DNA of 25,785 nt from assembly GCA_003241285.1 (NCBI GenBank), contig QFOT01000012.1:1-25785 (forward strand). The letters are read 5' to 3'. Origin of the DNA: Micavibrio aeruginosavorus. Lineage in GTDB: Bacteria; Pseudomonadota; Alphaproteobacteria; Micavibrionales; Micavibrionaceae. Positions 7,566 to 15,860 of the stretch are shown here, piece after piece. Under the pieces are notes generated by a model. That model did no database searches. It saw nothing but the letters and a program-made list of their open reading frames with translations, and had not been told where the DNA came from. Each line of letters begins with the position of its first letter. Position 1 is the stretch's first letter. The translations under genes were made by a program, and so were the position numbers.

Positions 7566-7631
7566 GTCATTCCCGCGCAGGCGGGAATCTCCCTTGTACC
7601 CCTGCTAGATCCCTGCCTTCGCAGGGATGAC
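7566..7631. repeat. Paired palindromic repeat, copy 3 (GTCATTCCCGC variant)
   Basis: Left unit 7566-7590 begins GTCATTCCCGCGCAGGCGGG; right unit 7607-7631 begins AGATCCCTGCCTTCGCAGGG and ends ATGAC. They are inverted copies separated by 16 nt. It lies in the divergent gap between the methyltransferase and prenyl synthase genes. Its outer ends are GTCAT/ATGAC rather than GCTTT/AAAGC, marking a second end type shared with the single unit at 15815. Confidence 0.85.
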
Positions 7632-7651
7632 ATTATTGTGTAAGTCAAAGA

Positions 7652-7680
7652 TTGGCATTTTAAAAGCCTTTCGATATAAA
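7652..7680 (+). promoter_or_regulatory. Putative sigma70 promoter of the prenyl synthase gene, leaderless
   Basis: TTGGCA (7652-7657), exactly 17 nt, then TATAAA (7675-7680), with the ATG only 5 nt further on. A transcript would start at or beside the ATG, and no Shine-Dalgarno precedes it. Good consensus match and spacing; not tested. Confidence 0.55.
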
Positions 7681-7685
7681 GCCTT

Positions 7686-8696
7686 ATGCCCTTAAGCGCC
7701 GCCAAAGACGTAAAAGCCACCAATCCGCTCGAAGACCTGTCTTTGCTGCTGAAATCCGATATGGAACAGGTCAATGCGCTGATTTACAAGCGCATGGACT
7801 CTGAAGTCGCGCTGATCCCGCAACTGGCCGGGTATCTGATCGCCTCGGGCGGCAAACGCATGCGCCCTCTTTTGACCCTGGCCGCGACAAGATTATTCAG
7901 CGCCGACACGACAAGATGCTATCCCCTCGCCGCCGCCGTCGAATTCATTCATACCGCCACTCTCCTTCATGACGATGTCGTGGATGAGAGCGAACAGCGC
8001 CGGGGCAAAGAATCCGCCAACCGTGTTTTCGGCAATCAGGAAACCGTTCTGGTCGGGGATTTTCTTTTTTCCCGCTCGTTCGAACTTATGGTCGAGGACG
8101 GATCGCTCGATGTTTTGCGCATTCTCTCCAAAGCCTCCGCCGTGATTGCCGAAGGTGAAGTGTTGCAACTTTCCATTCAGGGCAATTTAGAAACAACACT
8201 TGATCAATATAAGCGCGTGATCGGCGCGAAGACCGCCGCCCTCTTCGCCGCTGCGACCGAGATTGGCCCGATTGTGACGAACCAATCAGCCGACATGCAA
8301 TCCGCTTTACGCGATTACGGTTACAATCTCGGCATGGCCTTCCAGATCGCCGACGATGTGCTGGATTATCAAGCAGACACCAAAGAGCTTGGCAAAGCCA
8401 TCGGCGACGATTTCAAAGAAGGCAAAATGACCGCGCCTGTATTGTTTGCGTTGGAAAAAGCAGACGCGTCCGAAAAAGAATTCTGGACCAGAGTTTTCGG
8501 TGCGGAAGATGCCAGCGAAGCGGATTTAAAACTCGCCCAAGATTTAATCCGTAAGCACAAGGCCGATATCAGATCGCTCGATATGGCGAAGGATTATGCG
8601 GATATGGCGGCGAAGACTTTGGCATCATTGCCGGATAGTGAATTGAAATCTATTCTGATTGATACAGCTTATTATGCGCTGGAGCGGAAGAAGTAA
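7686..8696 (+). CDS. ispB: Long-chain polyprenyl diphosphate synthase (octaprenyl/decaprenyl type)
   Basis: A 336-residue trans-prenyltransferase that extends farnesyl diphosphate with isopentenyl diphosphate to make the side chain of ubiquinone. The first aspartate-rich motif is D96-D97-V-V-D100 in L-L-H-D-D-V-V-D-E-S, and the second is D223-D224-V-L-D227 in Q-I-A-D-D-V-L-D-Y. G-G-K-R-M-R-P binds the diphosphate. Single-gene context far from dxs or crt genes, and closeness to IspB, suggest the quinone chain rather than carotenoid precursors. Chain length cannot be read reliably; the small residues before the first motif (H-T-A-T-L-L-H) fit a long product. It ends 8 nt before the convergent P-loop gene, with no terminator hairpin visible. 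Confidence 0.9.
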   Translation: MPLSAAKDVKATNPLEDLSLLLKSDMEQVNALIYKRMDSEVALIPQLAGYLIASGGKRMRPLLTLAATRLFSADTTRCYPLAAAVEFIHTATLLHDDVVDESEQRRGKESANRVFGNQETVLVGDFLFSRSFELMVEDGSLDVLRILSKASAVIAEGEVLQLSIQGNLETTLDQYKRVIGAKTAALFAAATEIGPIVTNQSADMQSALRDYGYNLGMAFQIADDVLDYQADTKELGKAIGDDFKEGKMTAPVLFALEKADASEKEFWTRVFGAEDASEADLKLAQDLIRKHKADIRSLDMAKDYADMAAKTLASLPDSELKSILIDTAYYALERKK

Positions 8697-8704
8697 AAGT
8701 AAAA

Positions 8705-9220
8705 TTAAAATATAAGATTTTTAATCTCTGAAAATGTTCTCATATGAAGACAATTCAAATGACTATTCATTTGAATTAATTCTAAATATTTACTCCGGTT
8801 CTTAGGATAATTAAAGATTGTATATTTTATTAAAGCCAAACTAAATTCATGCTTTGCATCTTTAAGCCTTCCCACTCTATCAGGATCAGACTTTATCGAT
8901 CGGATTATATAGCGTCCGATACAGCCAATAAGCGGCGGATCACACCAAATAAGAGTTTCGGCATGGCCAAAGCGTTGTGACATGCACACGCTATAGTTTC
9001 CTTCTATGACCCATGTATTATTCTTAATAAGAAATTGATCTTGAGCTTCTATTAAATCCAGCTCAGATACTCTTTCCCAGCTTGTTCCAGGTTTGTGCGC
9101 AATTTGATCCAAGTGCAGGATGGGTATACCGAAAGCCTTACCTATTTTTTCAGCTAAGGTCGATTTACCACTATTCGATGGCCCTATAATAGCAATACGT
9201 TTTCCTAAAGAATTCTTCAT
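8705..9220 (-). CDS. P-loop kinase-like ATPase (FlaR/adenylate-kinase-like family)
   Basis: A 171-residue P-loop NTPase. Walker A is G-P-S-N-S-G-K-S-T at residues 13-21, followed by I-P-I-L-H-L-D-Q-I and a W near residue 48, as in proteins annotated as DNA-topology-modulation FlaR or adenylate-kinase-like kinases. W-V-I-E-G-N-Y begins the second strand, and an R-R/K-rich lid-like segment follows near residues 103-118. Substrate unknown. The gene is clearly AT-richer than its surroundings (hand counts of three lines gave 14, 18 and 28 GC per 60), which suggests recent acquisition. It follows the helicase on the same strand but starts 21 nt from that gene's stop, so read-through transcription is possible. 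Confidence 0.7.
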   Translation of the reverse strand: MKNSLGKRIAIIGPSNSGKSTLAEKIGKAFGIPILHLDQIAHKPGTSWERVSELDLIEAQDQFLIKNNTWVIEGNYSVCMSQRFGHAETLIWCDPPLIGCIGRYIIRSIKSDPDRVGRLKDAKHEFSLALIKYTIFNYPKNRSKYLELIQMNSHLNCLHMRTFSEIKNLIF

Positions 9221-9241
9221 AAATTACCCATAGGTAACTCT

Positions 9242-12103
9242 TTACTTCTTCAACTGCTGCAAAATCGCGAATGGATTGTCTTCGACCTTGGCGTTGGCTG
9301 AATAAGTGCGCGGTTCATCGAATTTCTTGTCTTTGAAATCTTTTTTCTTGTCGAATTTCTTTTTATCGAATTTCGGCTTGTCGTTGTTGAATTTCGGTTT
9401 TTCGCCCGGACGATTTTCGCGACGCTCTTGCGGGAACGGTTTTTTATCGCGCGGCGTAAATTCACGCGGTTTGCGCTCGGCGTGTTCCTGATGCGCCTTG
9501 CCTTTGCGCAGGATGAATTCATCGAGAACGGGCTTGGCTTTTGGCTCAGGTTTTGGTGGTTCAGCCGCAACTGCTGCTTCACCTTCGACAGGCGCAACCG
9601 CTTCTGCCGTTTTAGTTTCTTCGACTGGTTCTTCGGCTTTTACTTCCGCAACTTCTTCAACTTTTAGTGCCTCAATACGCTTATGGCCCATGGCTTCTAA
9701 AATGGCATAAAGATCGGCGATGCCGCAGCCCATCCATTCCGCCATTTTATGGTCGGCGCGGAATCTGCCTTTATCAGCGTTGTCGTAGATTAAGTTAATA
9801 ACACGGTCCAGCATATCGATGCGGATCGCGCGGGGTCCGTAAACCGGATAGCCGATCGCTTTGTAAAAATCAGGATTGATCGTTGCCGGATCGACCGTGA
9901 CCGACATGGAGCCGTCGCGCGGCGTCGGCGCTGGCAATGGCTGGTCGTTATAGAGACTCCAAAGCAATGCACGCAAACGTACACCGGCAGGCTTGTTCAG
10001 TTCCGGCAAGAATACCAATAGAGGTCCGAGCTTAACTTTTTTACCGCGAAGTTCACGGCGGCCATCGGCGTCCAAAGTTTCGATCATCGGGTCGACTTGC
10101 GTTCTTGGTACGATGCCTGTGCCTTCGAATAGCTGGAAGGCGATGCCACGCGCCGCGCCCGACATTTTATTTTCTTCGGTCTCGTCGCCGACGAGATTGA
10201 ATAATGGTTCAAGCACGGTATAGATATGCGCCTTGACCCAGGTCTGAAGATGCTCGGTTACGGCATTTTTATCCTGTGTCTCAAGGAGGTCTGAATTGAG
10301 GAGTTCAATCTCCGGCTGCAAAAGACTCGCGCCTTTTTTCACACGCGCGATAGGCTGACCCGGCAATGGGTTGCTGGCATCTTGTTGAAAGAAAATCTGG
10401 CCATCGTCCTGCAATTTGAATTGCTTGGCTATTGCAGTCAGTATCATGTTTAATCGTCGTCCTATTTCAGATTTAAGCGTGGATCTTGCCACCGACATTA
10501 TGACCTTTTTATCCGGTCCGGTAACACCCGGGTCTGGTATAAACCGAAAACCGGTCAAATGTCCAACAGGATGTCCCTCAACCACCACGGTTCCGTCACT
10601 TTTTACGCCCGCCAGCAGCGTTGAGCCCTCTTCGCGGCCTTTCAGCAGGACGGCGGAGCGACGATCCACGAAACGGCGCAATAATCCTTCGTGAAGCGCA
10701 TCCGATAAACGGTCCTCAATGGCGCGGGTTTTCGCCTGCCAGTTTTCGGGGTCTTTGAACCATCCGCCGCGATAGGAAATATAGGTCCATGTCCGGATAT
10801 GGGCGATGCGGGACATAAGCGTATCGACATCACCGTCCATGTGGTCGAGCCGCGCAATCTGGGGCATCACCCAGTCATCGGGGAGTACGCCTTCGCCCGA
10901 AATCAAATGATTGAATACACCGCCTAAAAGTTCGTGATGGCTTTCATGAATCGTTTTTCTGAAATCGGGAATCTGGCAGACATCCCATAGCAGGCGGATC
11001 GTATCGGGCGTCGTGGCACGGGCCATGATATCGTCTCGCATGGTGAATTTTTCCAGCGTGGTGAAATCATCGCCGGGCCAGCCTTTTTGCAGCGCCGCGT
11101 GGCCGGAAAAAACATCGAGAGACCGCAGCAGCATTTTCGGCGACGAGAAATCAAGATCGGCATTTCGCCATGACAGGTTTTGCAGATTTTCAAAACGGTG
11201 GTTTTCAATCCGCTCGACATCGTCCGGATCGAAATCAGGAATATGCCCTGTCACCCCGAATGTGCCATCCGTTTTATGGCGACCTGCCCGTCCGGCGATT
11301 TGCGCCAGTTCAGCTGGCGATAATTTGCGCATTTTCTGCCCGTCGAATTTGCGCGTCGAGGCAAAAGCGACATGCTGGATATCCATGTTAAGCCCCATGC
11401 CGATCGCATCGGTGGCGACAAGAAAATCAACCTCGCCGGACTGGTACATTTCGACTTGGGCGTTTCTGGTGCGCGGGGACAAGGCGCCCAGGACAATCGC
11501 CGTCCCGCCGCGCTGGCGTCTGATCAAATCCGCAACTTCATAGAGATCGTTGATGGTAAAGGCGACGATGGCCGACCTTGCCGGAAGCCGCGTCATTTTC
11601 TTGAAACCCGTATAGGTCAGGTTTGAAAACCTCTCCTGCGACCGTATCTCGATGCCGGGAATGAGTTCCTTCAATAACGGCCTGATCGTTTCCGACCCCA
11701 TGAACATGGTTTCCAGCTTGCCGCGAGCGCGAAGCAAGCGATCCGTAAAAACATGACCGCGATCCGGATCGGACGCTAACTGGATTTCATCGACCGCGAC
11801 GAAATCGAAATCCTGATTGCCATGCAGCATGGCGGGCATGGCCTCGGTCGTGCAGATAAAATACCGCGCATGTTTAGGCACGATCTTTTCCTCGCCCGTT
11901 ACAAGCGCTACCGCGCCTACACCCTTGATCTGGACGATCTTATCGTAATTTTCCCGTGCCAGCAGGCGAAGCGGAAACCCGATAATGCCGGAATGATGGG
12001 ACAGCATCTGTTCCACCGCCCGGTAGGTTTTCCCGGTATTTGTCGGCCCCAGTATGGCGGTGATCAGGCCGTCATAGGCAATTGCTCTGTTTGTAGGGGA
12101 CAT
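9242..12103 (-). CDS. SUV3-like superfamily 2 RNA helicase
   Basis: A 953-residue ATP-dependent helicase of the kind related to mitochondrial SUPV3L1/Suv3, common in Alphaproteobacteria. Walker A is G-P-T-N-T-G-K-T at residues 19-26; the DEAD-box-equivalent motif is V-D105-E106-I-Q; motif VI is Q-I-A-G-R-A-G-R-H. In mitochondria the family unwinds RNA for degradation; the bacterial role is less clear. The last roughly 140 residues form a low-complexity tail, first Glu/Ala/Pro-rich then strongly basic with repeated K-F-D-K-K-K, probably an RNA- or partner-binding extension. I chose the ATG at 12103 because the catalytic core begins there; a GTG at 12145 would add 14 unconvincing residues and sits inside the likely promoter (TATATAAG). 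Confidence 0.88.
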   Translation of the reverse strand: MSPTNRAIAYDGLITAILGPTNTGKTYRAVEQMLSHHSGIIGFPLRLLARENYDKIVQIKGVGAVALVTGEEKIVPKHARYFICTTEAMPAMLHGNQDFDFVAVDEIQLASDPDRGHVFTDRLLRARGKLETMFMGSETIRPLLKELIPGIEIRSQERFSNLTYTGFKKMTRLPARSAIVAFTINDLYEVADLIRRQRGGTAIVLGALSPRTRNAQVEMYQSGEVDFLVATDAIGMGLNMDIQHVAFASTRKFDGQKMRKLSPAELAQIAGRAGRHKTDGTFGVTGHIPDFDPDDVERIENHRFENLQNLSWRNADLDFSSPKMLLRSLDVFSGHAALQKGWPGDDFTTLEKFTMRDDIMARATTPDTIRLLWDVCQIPDFRKTIHESHHELLGGVFNHLISGEGVLPDDWVMPQIARLDHMDGDVDTLMSRIAHIRTWTYISYRGGWFKDPENWQAKTRAIEDRLSDALHEGLLRRFVDRRSAVLLKGREEGSTLLAGVKSDGTVVVEGHPVGHLTGFRFIPDPGVTGPDKKVIMSVARSTLKSEIGRRLNMILTAIAKQFKLQDDGQIFFQQDASNPLPGQPIARVKKGASLLQPEIELLNSDLLETQDKNAVTEHLQTWVKAHIYTVLEPLFNLVGDETEENKMSGAARGIAFQLFEGTGIVPRTQVDPMIETLDADGRRELRGKKVKLGPLLVFLPELNKPAGVRLRALLWSLYNDQPLPAPTPRDGSMSVTVDPATINPDFYKAIGYPVYGPRAIRIDMLDRVINLIYDNADKGRFRADHKMAEWMGCGIADLYAILEAMGHKRIEALKVEEVAEVKAEEPVEETKTAEAVAPVEGEAAVAAEPPKPEPKAKPVLDEFILRKGKAHQEHAERKPREFTPRDKKPFPQERRENRPGEKPKFNNDKPKFDKKKFDKKKDFKDKKFDEPRTYSANAKVEDNPFAILQQLKK

Positions 12104-12174
12104 ATGGCGGCGCTCTGTACTTTCTGCTAAGAACTTATATATCACTAAAAACGCGAAAATGGAGACCCCGGCAC

Positions 12175-13125
12175 ATGCCCCATCTAAAACTATTCAGTCT
12201 TTTCTTTACCTGCCTGTTTTTAGTGACGCCTCTTCTAGTTTCTTCGGCTTTTGCCGCAGCCACCATTGACCAGCAAGGCGCGACCGCCCTGCAGGAGCGT
12301 TTTTCGAAAGAAATTGCTTCGCGCAAAGACATTAAAGTCGCGGGCAGCACCGCCGATTTTTCCGGCAATGTTTCCGTCACACCGAAGAGCAATTATTATG
12401 AAGTTACATTGCCTTCTATGAAACTGACCAATCCTCAAGGCGAGGTTTTAAATGTCGGCAAAGTCGTCATGAATATGATGCCGACCGATAATCAAAACGA
12501 ATGGAAATCATCCGTTGCCGTGCCGACTCTCCTCACCTATGCAGGAAAAAATCCCGGCAAATTATCGCTTGGCAGCCAGAAAGCCTCTGGCGTCTGGGAC
12601 ATGGATATGTTCGGCTTCAAGACTTTTACCGCCTCTTACGGCAATATCACTTATCGTGACAACACAACGAATGAAGGGACCGCCGTTTCAGACCTCAAAG
12701 TCGATTACGATTTGAATAAATCGGAATCCGGCTTTTCCGGCCCCGTCAATATCACCGCAAGCGATATGAACTTTATCGACGGCAAAGATCAAAAATCGCC
12801 TTTGGCAAAATCGCTGAAAGTCCAGTCCCAGATCGCCGCCGATAAGAACGCTGTGCGCGGCTTTACCCAAAGCAGCCAGGCCGAAATCAGCGGCCTTAGC
12901 AGTGCGGTCAATCTTATCAGTACAAAGCTGAAAGATCCTGCCACACAGAATAAAGGCCAGTTGCAAAAAACCCTCGGCATTTTAAGCGTCCTGCAAATGT
13001 CAGGCAAACCCGTTACCGGCAATGATGACACGCGCAGCTATAACGTCAAAACAGATGCGCAAGGGCGCACATTGTTGAATGGAGTGGATATCAGTCTTTT
13101 GATGAATGCAGCGTCAATTAAGTAG
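12175..13125 (+). CDS. Exported protein of unknown function (316 aa)
   Basis: Not confidently recognised. A signal peptide is clear: M-P-H-L-K then a hydrophobic run to S-S-A-F-A-A, cleavage probably after A-F-A (residue about 27). The mature protein alternates polar and hydrophobic residues, rich in Asn, Ser, Thr and Lys, as in beta-rich periplasmic domains that sum over a substrate (the DUF945/DUF2125 type of architecture is one possibility, not established). No cysteine pair, catalytic motif or lipobox is seen. GGAG precedes the ATG at a normal spacing. It diverges from the helicase gene and converges on hemW with repeat copy 4 between. The gene ends in TAG. Confidence 0.75.
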   Translation: MPHLKLFSLFFTCLFLVTPLLVSSAFAAATIDQQGATALQERFSKEIASRKDIKVAGSTADFSGNVSVTPKSNYYEVTLPSMKLTNPQGEVLNVGKVVMNMMPTDNQNEWKSSVAVPTLLTYAGKNPGKLSLGSQKASGVWDMDMFGFKTFTASYGNITYRDNTTNEGTAVSDLKVDYDLNKSESGFSGPVNITASDMNFIDGKDQKSPLAKSLKVQSQIAADKNAVRGFTQSSQAEISGLSSAVNLISTKLKDPATQNKGQLQKTLGILSVLQMSGKPVTGNDDTRSYNVKTDAQGRTLLNGVDISLLMNAASIK

Positions 13126-13140
13126 ATAATCCCACTTATG

Positions 13141-13198
13141 TTTTCCCCGCGGAAGCGGGGATCTAAAAAGTACCAGACCCCGCTTTCGCGGGGGAAGC
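13141..13198. repeat. Paired palindromic repeat, copy 4
   Basis: Left unit 13141-13164 (CCCCGCGGAAGCGGGGATCT) and right unit 13175-13198 (AGACCCCGCTTTCGCGGGGG) are inverted and 10 nt apart, in the convergent gap between the exported-protein gene and hemW. With no other hairpin present, this copy is the only candidate transcription stop for both genes. Confidence 0.85.
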
Positions 13199-13204
13199 CT
13201 TAAA

Positions 13205-14350
13205 TTAATTTAGTAAATAATCGAGCACGCCATTTAAACATTTACGGCCTGAATGCGTAGTGCGGATAATATCGTTTTCAAAAATCAGCAGACCCTCGTC
13301 ACAGAGTTTGCTGATTTTTCTTTGCTCGATAATATCGAACGGATTACCGCCATATTCGGATTGCAGGCGTGATAACGGTACGCCTTCCTCTAAGCGCAGT
13401 CCCATCATCACCGCTTCCTGCAATCTTTGAACCGGCTCGATCAGCTCAAACTCATGATGACTATGGCCCTGCGCTTCAACGCGCTGCAGCCAGATATCAG
13501 GCGCGCGGTGAGTGCGGGTTGCGTATTTTTTACCATCCAGCGTCAAACGTCCGTGCGCACCGGGGCCAATCCCTGCGTAATCGCCATAGCGCCAGTAAAT
13601 CAAATTATGACGCGATTGCTGGCCCGGCCTTGCATAGTTGGAAACCTCATAGGTTTCAAAACCCGACGCCTTCATAATCTCTTCCGTTGCGTCATAAAAA
13701 TCCGCCGCCAGCTCTTCCGCCGGAATTTTAAATTCACCCCGCGCATGCTGGACAAAGAACGGCGTGTTTTTTTCTATTGTTAATTGATAGAGCGAAATAT
13801 GTCCGGCGGCGATTTGCAAGGCTTCGTGCAATTCTTCTTTCCACGCTTCAACAGTCTGCTGGGGCCGCGCATAAATCAGATCGAAACTGAAACGGTCGAA
13901 AGTATCAGCGGCCATCTGGATGGCTTCTCTGGCTTGTTCCGTATCATGGGTACGACCAAGGAATTTTAAATCTTCACTTCGTAGCGATTGAATGCCCAGG
14001 GATAAACGGTTTACGCCTGCCGCTTTGAAAGCTTTGAATTTTTCTGCTTCGGAAGATGTCGGATTGGCCTCTAATGTCACTTCCCAATCCGGCGCAATAT
14101 TCCAATGCGATTTGATCGCATCCAGTATCATTGCAACCGTTTCCGGTTTCATCAAAGACGGCGTGCCCCCACCGAAGAAAACGGTTTCAACCGTGCTGCC
14201 CTTGGTCATATCGGCGATATAGTTGATTTCCCTGAGATAGGCTTTGGCGAAAGCCTCGTGATCTATCGTGTCATGAACATGAGAATTGAAATCGCAATAC
14301 GGACATTTCGAAAGGCAGAACGGCCAGTGTATGTAGATACCGAAGGACAT
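13205..14350 (-). CDS. hemW: Radical SAM haem chaperone HemW
   Basis: A 381-residue radical SAM protein. The cluster motif is C12-x3-C16-P-Y-C19, followed by D-F-N-S-H as in HemW. G-G-G-T-P-S is the SAM-binding element, and H-N-x-I-Y-W with G-I-G-P-G-A-H-G follows in the middle. The C-terminal HemW-type domain is present and includes L-E-E-G-V and the terminal winged-helix-like part. HemW was long annotated as oxygen-independent coproporphyrinogen oxidase but binds haem and is thought to insert it into respiratory enzymes. Length is normal. It is transcribed with rdgB and rph, although repeat copy 5 separates it from rdgB by 82 nt. Confidence 0.92.
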   Translation of the reverse strand: MSFGIYIHWPFCLSKCPYCDFNSHVHDTIDHEAFAKAYLREINYIADMTKGSTVETVFFGGGTPSLMKPETVAMILDAIKSHWNIAPDWEVTLEANPTSSEAEKFKAFKAAGVNRLSLGIQSLRSEDLKFLGRTHDTEQAREAIQMAADTFDRFSFDLIYARPQQTVEAWKEELHEALQIAAGHISLYQLTIEKNTPFFVQHARGEFKIPAEELAADFYDATEEIMKASGFETYEVSNYARPGQQSRHNLIYWRYGDYAGIGPGAHGRLTLDGKKYATRTHRAPDIWLQRVEAQGHSHHEFELIEPVQRLQEAVMMGLRLEEGVPLSRLQSEYGGNPFDIIEQRKISKLCDEGLLIFENDIIRTTHSGRKCLNGVLDYLLN

Positions 14351-14363
14351 TTAAGCGCCTCTT

Positions 14364-14424
14364 GCTTCCCCCGCAAAAGCGGGGGTCTGGAACGGCACAA
14401 TATCCCCGCTTCCGCGGGGAAAAC
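14364..14424. repeat. Paired palindromic repeat, copy 5
   Basis: Left unit 14364-14387 (CCCCCGCAAAAGCGGGGGTCT core) and right unit 14402-14424 (ATCCCCGCTTCCGCGGGGAA core) are inverted, about 14 nt apart, between rdgB and hemW on the minus strand. It may attenuate or stabilise that transcript. Confidence 0.85.
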
Positions 14425-14432
14425 AAAAAAAG

Positions 14433-15035
14433 TTAAACAAAATATTTCTCTAAAAGTTGTTTAAACGCGCGTGCCCGGTGAGAATAATTTTTCTTCTCTT
14501 CGAGTTTCATCTCACCAAAAGTCCGCTCCTCGCCTTCCGGCATAAATATAGGATCATATCCGAAACCGCCCGCGCCGCGTGGCGGCCAGACGATTTCTCC
14601 ACCGATGCGACCCTCGGCGGTCATCACAGAACCGTCCGGGTTGGCAATGACAAGGACGCTGGTAAAATAAGCTGACCTGTCCGCCGCATCGCCCATTTTT
14701 TCGTTTACCAATGCCATAGCTTTTTGGAAATCCCGAGGCCCGCCTTTATGTTCTTCAGCCCAGTCGGCGGAATAAACCCCCGGCTCACCGTTCAATGCAT
14801 TCACCGATAAACCGCTATCATCCGATAAACAGGGCAAGCCCGTAACCACCGCCGCGGCTTTCGCTTTTAACGTGGCATTGCCGATGAAGGTATTCTCTGT
14901 TTCATCCGGCTCCGGCAAATGCATATCGGCGGCAGACAAAATCTCTATATCGTAGGGCGCGAGCAGGTTTTTAATCTCTTCAATCTTGCCTTTGTTATGC
15001 GTGGCTAAGACGAGTTTCTTCCCTTCGAATTTCAT
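14433..15035 (-). CDS. rdgB: XTP/dITP diphosphatase (RdgB/HAM1 family)
   Basis: A 200-residue nucleotide-pool sanitising enzyme that hydrolyses dITP, dXTP and related non-canonical nucleotides to monophosphates, preventing their incorporation into DNA. Family marks in order: L-A-T-H-N-K-G-K near the N-terminus, E-N-T-F-I-G-N-A-x-x-K-A, the metal-binding D-D-S-G-L, F-G-Y-D-P-I-F, and S-H-R-A-R-A-F at the C-terminus. Length is typical. Its ATG overlaps the rph TGA by 4 nt (15032-15035), so the two are translationally coupled, and it lies second in the rph-rdgB-hemW group. Confidence 0.95.
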   Translation of the reverse strand: MKFEGKKLVLATHNKGKIEEIKNLLAPYDIEILSAADMHLPEPDETENTFIGNATLKAKAAAVVTGLPCLSDDSGLSVNALNGEPGVYSADWAEEHKGGPRDFQKAMALVNEKMGDAADRSAYFTSVLVIANPDGSVMTAEGRIGGEIVWPPRGAGGFGYDPIFMPEGEERTFGEMKLEEKKNYSHRARAFKQLLEKYFV

Positions 15036-15754
15036 GACAATCCAAGCGCCTTCTTTTGGATCGCGGAAATTTCCTGACAGCCTTTTTTCGCCAGTGCCAT
15101 CAATTCGCCAAGCTGCGCTTCGGTAAAGGGCTCTTTCTCGGCTGTGCCTTGAATTTCGACAATACCGCAGCCGCCGGTTAAAACGAAATTCGCATCGGTT
15201 TCCGCATTTGAATCTTCGATGTAATCAAGATCCAAAACCGCTACGCCGTTATAAATTCCGCAGGAGATCGCCGACACCGTATCTTTGATCGGCAGCTCTT
15301 TCAGCAGGCCGATATTTTGCAAATGCTGAAACGCCAGATGGGCGGCAACGAAACTTCCGGTGATCGCCGCCGTGCGCGTACCGCCATCGGCCTGAATGAC
15401 ATCGCAGTCGAGGCGGATCTGGCGTTCGCCCATTTTCTCCATATTGATCGCGGCGCGCAACGCACGCCCGATCAAACGCTGAATTTCCTGCGTGCGGCCT
15501 GTCTGCTTGCCTTTCGCGGCTTCACGGTCCATGCGTTTATCGGTCGAGCGCGGCAGCATGCCATACTCCGCCGTCATCCAGCCCGAGCCTTTATTTTTCA
15601 TCCAGCCCGGAACGCTTTCTTCAATCGATGCCGTGCACAGAACATGCGTATCGCCGAATTTCACCATGCAGGACCCCTCGGCATGCTTGGAGATATCGGT
15701 GATAATCTCGATTTTGCGAAGTTCGTTAGCGGCACGGCCTGAAGGGCGGGTCAT
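15032..15754 (-). CDS. rph: Ribonuclease PH
   Basis: A 240-residue phosphorolytic 3'-to-5' exoribonuclease that trims the 3' ends of tRNA precursors; it works as a hexameric ring. The N-terminus M-T-R-P-S-G-R and the family-typical F-G-D-T-H-V-L-C-T-A-S, K-G-S-G-W-M-T-A-E-Y-G-M-L-P-R-S-T, G-R-T-Q-E-I-Q-R-L-I-G-R and D-C-D-V-I-Q-A-D-G-G-T-R-T-A are all present. Length is normal. It diverges from hrcA, a gene pair conserved in many Alphaproteobacteria, and overlaps rdgB by an ATGA. Confidence 0.96.
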   Translation of the reverse strand: MTRPSGRAANELRKIEIITDISKHAEGSCMVKFGDTHVLCTASIEESVPGWMKNKGSGWMTAEYGMLPRSTDKRMDREAAKGKQTGRTQEIQRLIGRALRAAINMEKMGERQIRLDCDVIQADGGTRTAAITGSFVAAHLAFQHLQNIGLLKELPIKDTVSAISCGIYNGVAVLDLDYIEDSNAETDANFVLTGGCGIVEIQGTAEKEPFTEAQLGELMALAKKGCQEISAIQKKALGLS

Positions 15755-15814
15755 AGTCTTAAATCCTTGTTTTTGTGATGGTTTCTTTTAATGCCCGCAA
15801 ACCTAAAAATCAAC

Positions 15815-15836
15815 GTCATTCCCGCGCGGGGATGAC
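15815..15836. repeat. Single palindromic repeat unit
   Basis: GTCATTCCCGCGCGGGGATGAC at 15815-15836 is a perfect-ended palindromic unit without its inverted partner. It looks like a deletion derivative that kept the outer end of each half of a pair. Its right edge supplies most of the -35 box proposed for hrcA. Confidence 0.75.
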
Positions 15837-15860
15837 AAGAGTAGTTATAAAGCCTATATT
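15832..15860 (+). promoter_or_regulatory. Putative sigma70 promoter of hrcA, leaderless, partly made of a repeat
   Basis: ATGACA (15832-15837, five of six bases of TTGACA), a 17-nt spacer, and TATATT (15855-15860) precede the ATG by 6 nt, with no Shine-Dalgarno. The -35 overlaps the end of the single repeat unit. No CIRCE operator and no convincing RpoH promoter was found in this gap. Confidence 0.5.

Noticed and set aside
7562..7774. Extension of the methyltransferase frame towards the prenyl synthase gene
   Set aside because: The added peptide is a translation of repeat copy 3 and overlaps the ispB promoter and coding start; family proteins begin near 7561.
12104..12145. GTG start of the helicase 14 codons upstream
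   Set aside because: It lies over a TATATAAG promoter-like sequence, has no ribosome-binding site, and the added residues do not resemble the family.
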